Part shown: piece by piece, positions 62,994 to 64,000 of the stretch | Numbering within the stretch: the stretch's first letter is position 1 | Layout of the letters: every line of letters begins with the position of its first letter | Origin: Flagellimonas chongwuensis | GTDB lineage: Bacteria; Bacteroidota; Bacteroidia; Flavobacteriales; Flavobacteriaceae | Reading direction: 5' to 3' | DNA length: 64,000 nucleotides | Assembly (NCBI RefSeq): GCF_013376415.1 | Contig: NZ_WYET01000001.1 | Span: forward strand, 868,001-932,000 | Notes under the pieces: generated by a model | What the model was told of the DNA's origin: nothing | Database searches by the model: none | The model's input: only the letters and a program-made list of their open reading frames with translations | Position numbers and translations under genes: made by a program

Positions 62994-63281
62994 CTAGGAC
63001 ATCACTTTGTATATCATAATAACAAGTGCCGTAACCAAGGTTGCCAACATTACCCCTTTGGCCCTTTGGTCTCTCTTTATCCGTAGAAAACCAAAAAAGG
63101 CCACCAAGTTCAATATAGCACCTAAGGCAAGCAAACTGCCAATATGGCCTTGCTCTATGGCTGCATTGAATGTTTCCACGATTCCCAAATCGGAAAATAG
63201 CAGAATGTAAAGCAGGGTGCCAAACGTATTTGCAATGATTCCTACGATAAAACCTATGATGATTTCTTTGTTACTTTTCAT
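62994..63281 (-). CDS. Small membrane protein of unknown function
   Basis: 95 residues with three hydrophobic segments (IIIGFIVGIIANTFGTLLYI, HIGSLLALGAILNLVAFFGF, MLATLVTALVIMIYKV). It overlaps the surE stop by 11 bases and precedes lpxB, so all three are probably one operon. No function assigned. Confidence 0.8.
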   Translation of the reverse strand: MKSNKEIIIGFIVGIIANTFGTLLYILLFSDLGIVETFNAAIEQGHIGSLLALGAILNLVAFFGFLRIKRDQRAKGVMLATLVTALVIMIYKVMS

Positions 63282-64000
63282 TTAAGTTCCAGTTATTTAC
63301 TTGTTGTATGGCATGGTGCGCGGTAAGGTCGAACTGAGTGGGCACCACAGAGACAAAACCTTGGCCCAATGCCCATTCGTCCGTATCCTCTCCTTTGTCC
63401 AATAGCTCAAATTCTCCAGTGAGCCAATAATAATCCTTGCCCGATGGACTGGTGCGCTTATCAAATTTTTCCTTCCAGTTACCGCGTGCCTGTCGGCATA
63501 TTTTGATGCCTTTTGGTCCATTTTCGGTCTTCGGAATATTTACATTTAGAACCGTGCCTTTTGGGATTCCGTTGGTCAATGCCTCCGCAACTATTTTTTT
63601 GACCGATTTTAGAGCAGGCTCAAAATTTGCATCCCATGAATAATCACATAACGAAAACCCGATTGCCGGTATTCCTTCGATCCCTGCCTCGATGGCCGCA
63701 CTCATGGTACCGGAATAAATTACGTTGATGGATGAGTTAGATCCGTGGTTGATACCGCTTACGCAAATATCCGGAGTTCTGTCAAGTAATACCCGAAGTG
63801 CCAATTTTACACAGTCTGCGGGTGTTCCGCTACAACTGTATTCACTTGGTGCCCCTTCTTTGTGGTCCACTACTACCTGCTTGGAAAACAACGTGCTGTC
63901 CACGGTAATGGCATGCCCCATGCCGCTTTGCGGACTGTCCGGAGCCACGACCACAACGTCGCCCAGTTCTTTCATAGTGCGTATCAATGCCCTTAGGCCA
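63271..64000 (-). CDS. surE: 5'/3'-nucleotidase SurE, 5' end cut off
   Basis: The gene enters from the right edge; in-frame codons continue to base 64000 (GLRALIRTMKELGDVVVVAP), where SurE normally has MxxxxILVTNDDG before GLRAL. VAPDSPQSGMGHAITVD, YSCSGTPADCVKLAL and CVSGINHGSNSSINVIYSGT (metal and phosphate contacts) are all present. It removes phosphate from nucleotides. About the first 20 residues are missing. Confidence 0.93.
   Translation of the reverse strand, partial: GLRALIRTMKELGDVVVVAPDSPQSGMGHAITVDSTLFSKQVVVDHKEGAPSEYSCSGTPADCVKLALRVLLDRTPDICVSGINHGSNSSINVIYSGTMSAAIEAGIEGIPAIGFSLCDYSWDANFEPALKSVKKIVAEALTNGIPKGTVLNVNIPKTENGPKGIKICRQARGNWKEKFDKRTSPSGKDYYWLTGEFELLDKGEDTDEWALGQGFVSVVPTQFDLTAHHAIQQVNNWNLNEK

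Overview
The window reads as a chromosomal segment of a marine-type member of the Flavobacteriaceae (Bacteroidota). The evidence is a SusC/SusD pair, a GYDIA-type GHMP kinase beside a class II HMG-CoA reductase, promoters of the TTG-N19/21-TAnnTTTG type, an arginine operon built around an N-acylornithine carbamoyltransferase, and an arsenosugar-type ArsM/PNP/glycosyltransferase cluster. Base composition is moderately AT-rich, with a clearly more AT-rich stretch at about 27-38 kb. No rRNA genes, CRISPR array or replication origin were seen.

Layout. 1-5.7 kb: minus-strand arginine operon (short leader peptide, GNAT acyltransferase, argG, argC, proC, argD, argF') with REP-like palindromes between and inside genes. 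5.7-9.3 kb: three membrane or processive glycosyltransferases. 9.4-12.5 kb: a NapH-like membrane ferredoxin protein and an FAD oxidoreductase. 12.7-15.7 kb: a GH113-like lipoprotein and two tandem LysM-like/amidase paralogues, the first without zinc ligands. 15.7-18.1 kb: arsM, PNP and a TIGR04282-type glycosyltransferase, translationally coupled. 18.1-26.9 kb: small proteins, a GH3-family adenylating enzyme, a metalloprotease, cardiolipin synthase, an acidic lipoprotein, a DUF1328 protein, a degenerate SRAP protein and an AraC regulator.

26.9-38.7 kb is accessory DNA. First come two XRE regulators and an OLD-like ATPase/TOPRIM protein (a candidate defence gene), then a Fic protein. Next is an integrative element of about 7.7 kb inserted in the 3' end of tRNA-Phe: attL, integrase, unknown gene, excisionase-like HTH, Rep-like protein, a block of envelope/lipoprotein cargo on the opposite strand, an XRE regulator, attR and the tRNA.

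38.8-46.6 kb is a conserved plus-strand run: coaX, an outer-membrane barrel, a TPR protein, lptC, a small membrane protein, a CNNM/CorC protein and a PpiD-like foldase. 46.6-53.1 kb: a SusC/SusD locus with its AraC-type regulator, bracketed by two near-identical 45-bp operator-like sequences. 53.1-55.4 kb: mevalonate-pathway genes. 55.5-59.3 kb: a DPP-IV-like peptidase and a POT peptide transporter. 59.3-64 kb: comEC, an NlpC/P60 lipoprotein, lpxB, a small membrane protein and surE (cut by the window edge).

The most notable observations are a 27-codon leader with four consecutive Arg codons directly before the arginine operon, a REP-like palindrome inserted in frame into argD, the shared 45-bp AraC-type operator, the XRE/XRE/OLD module with a palindromic operator, and the tRNA-Phe element with arm-type repeats and lipoprotein cargo.
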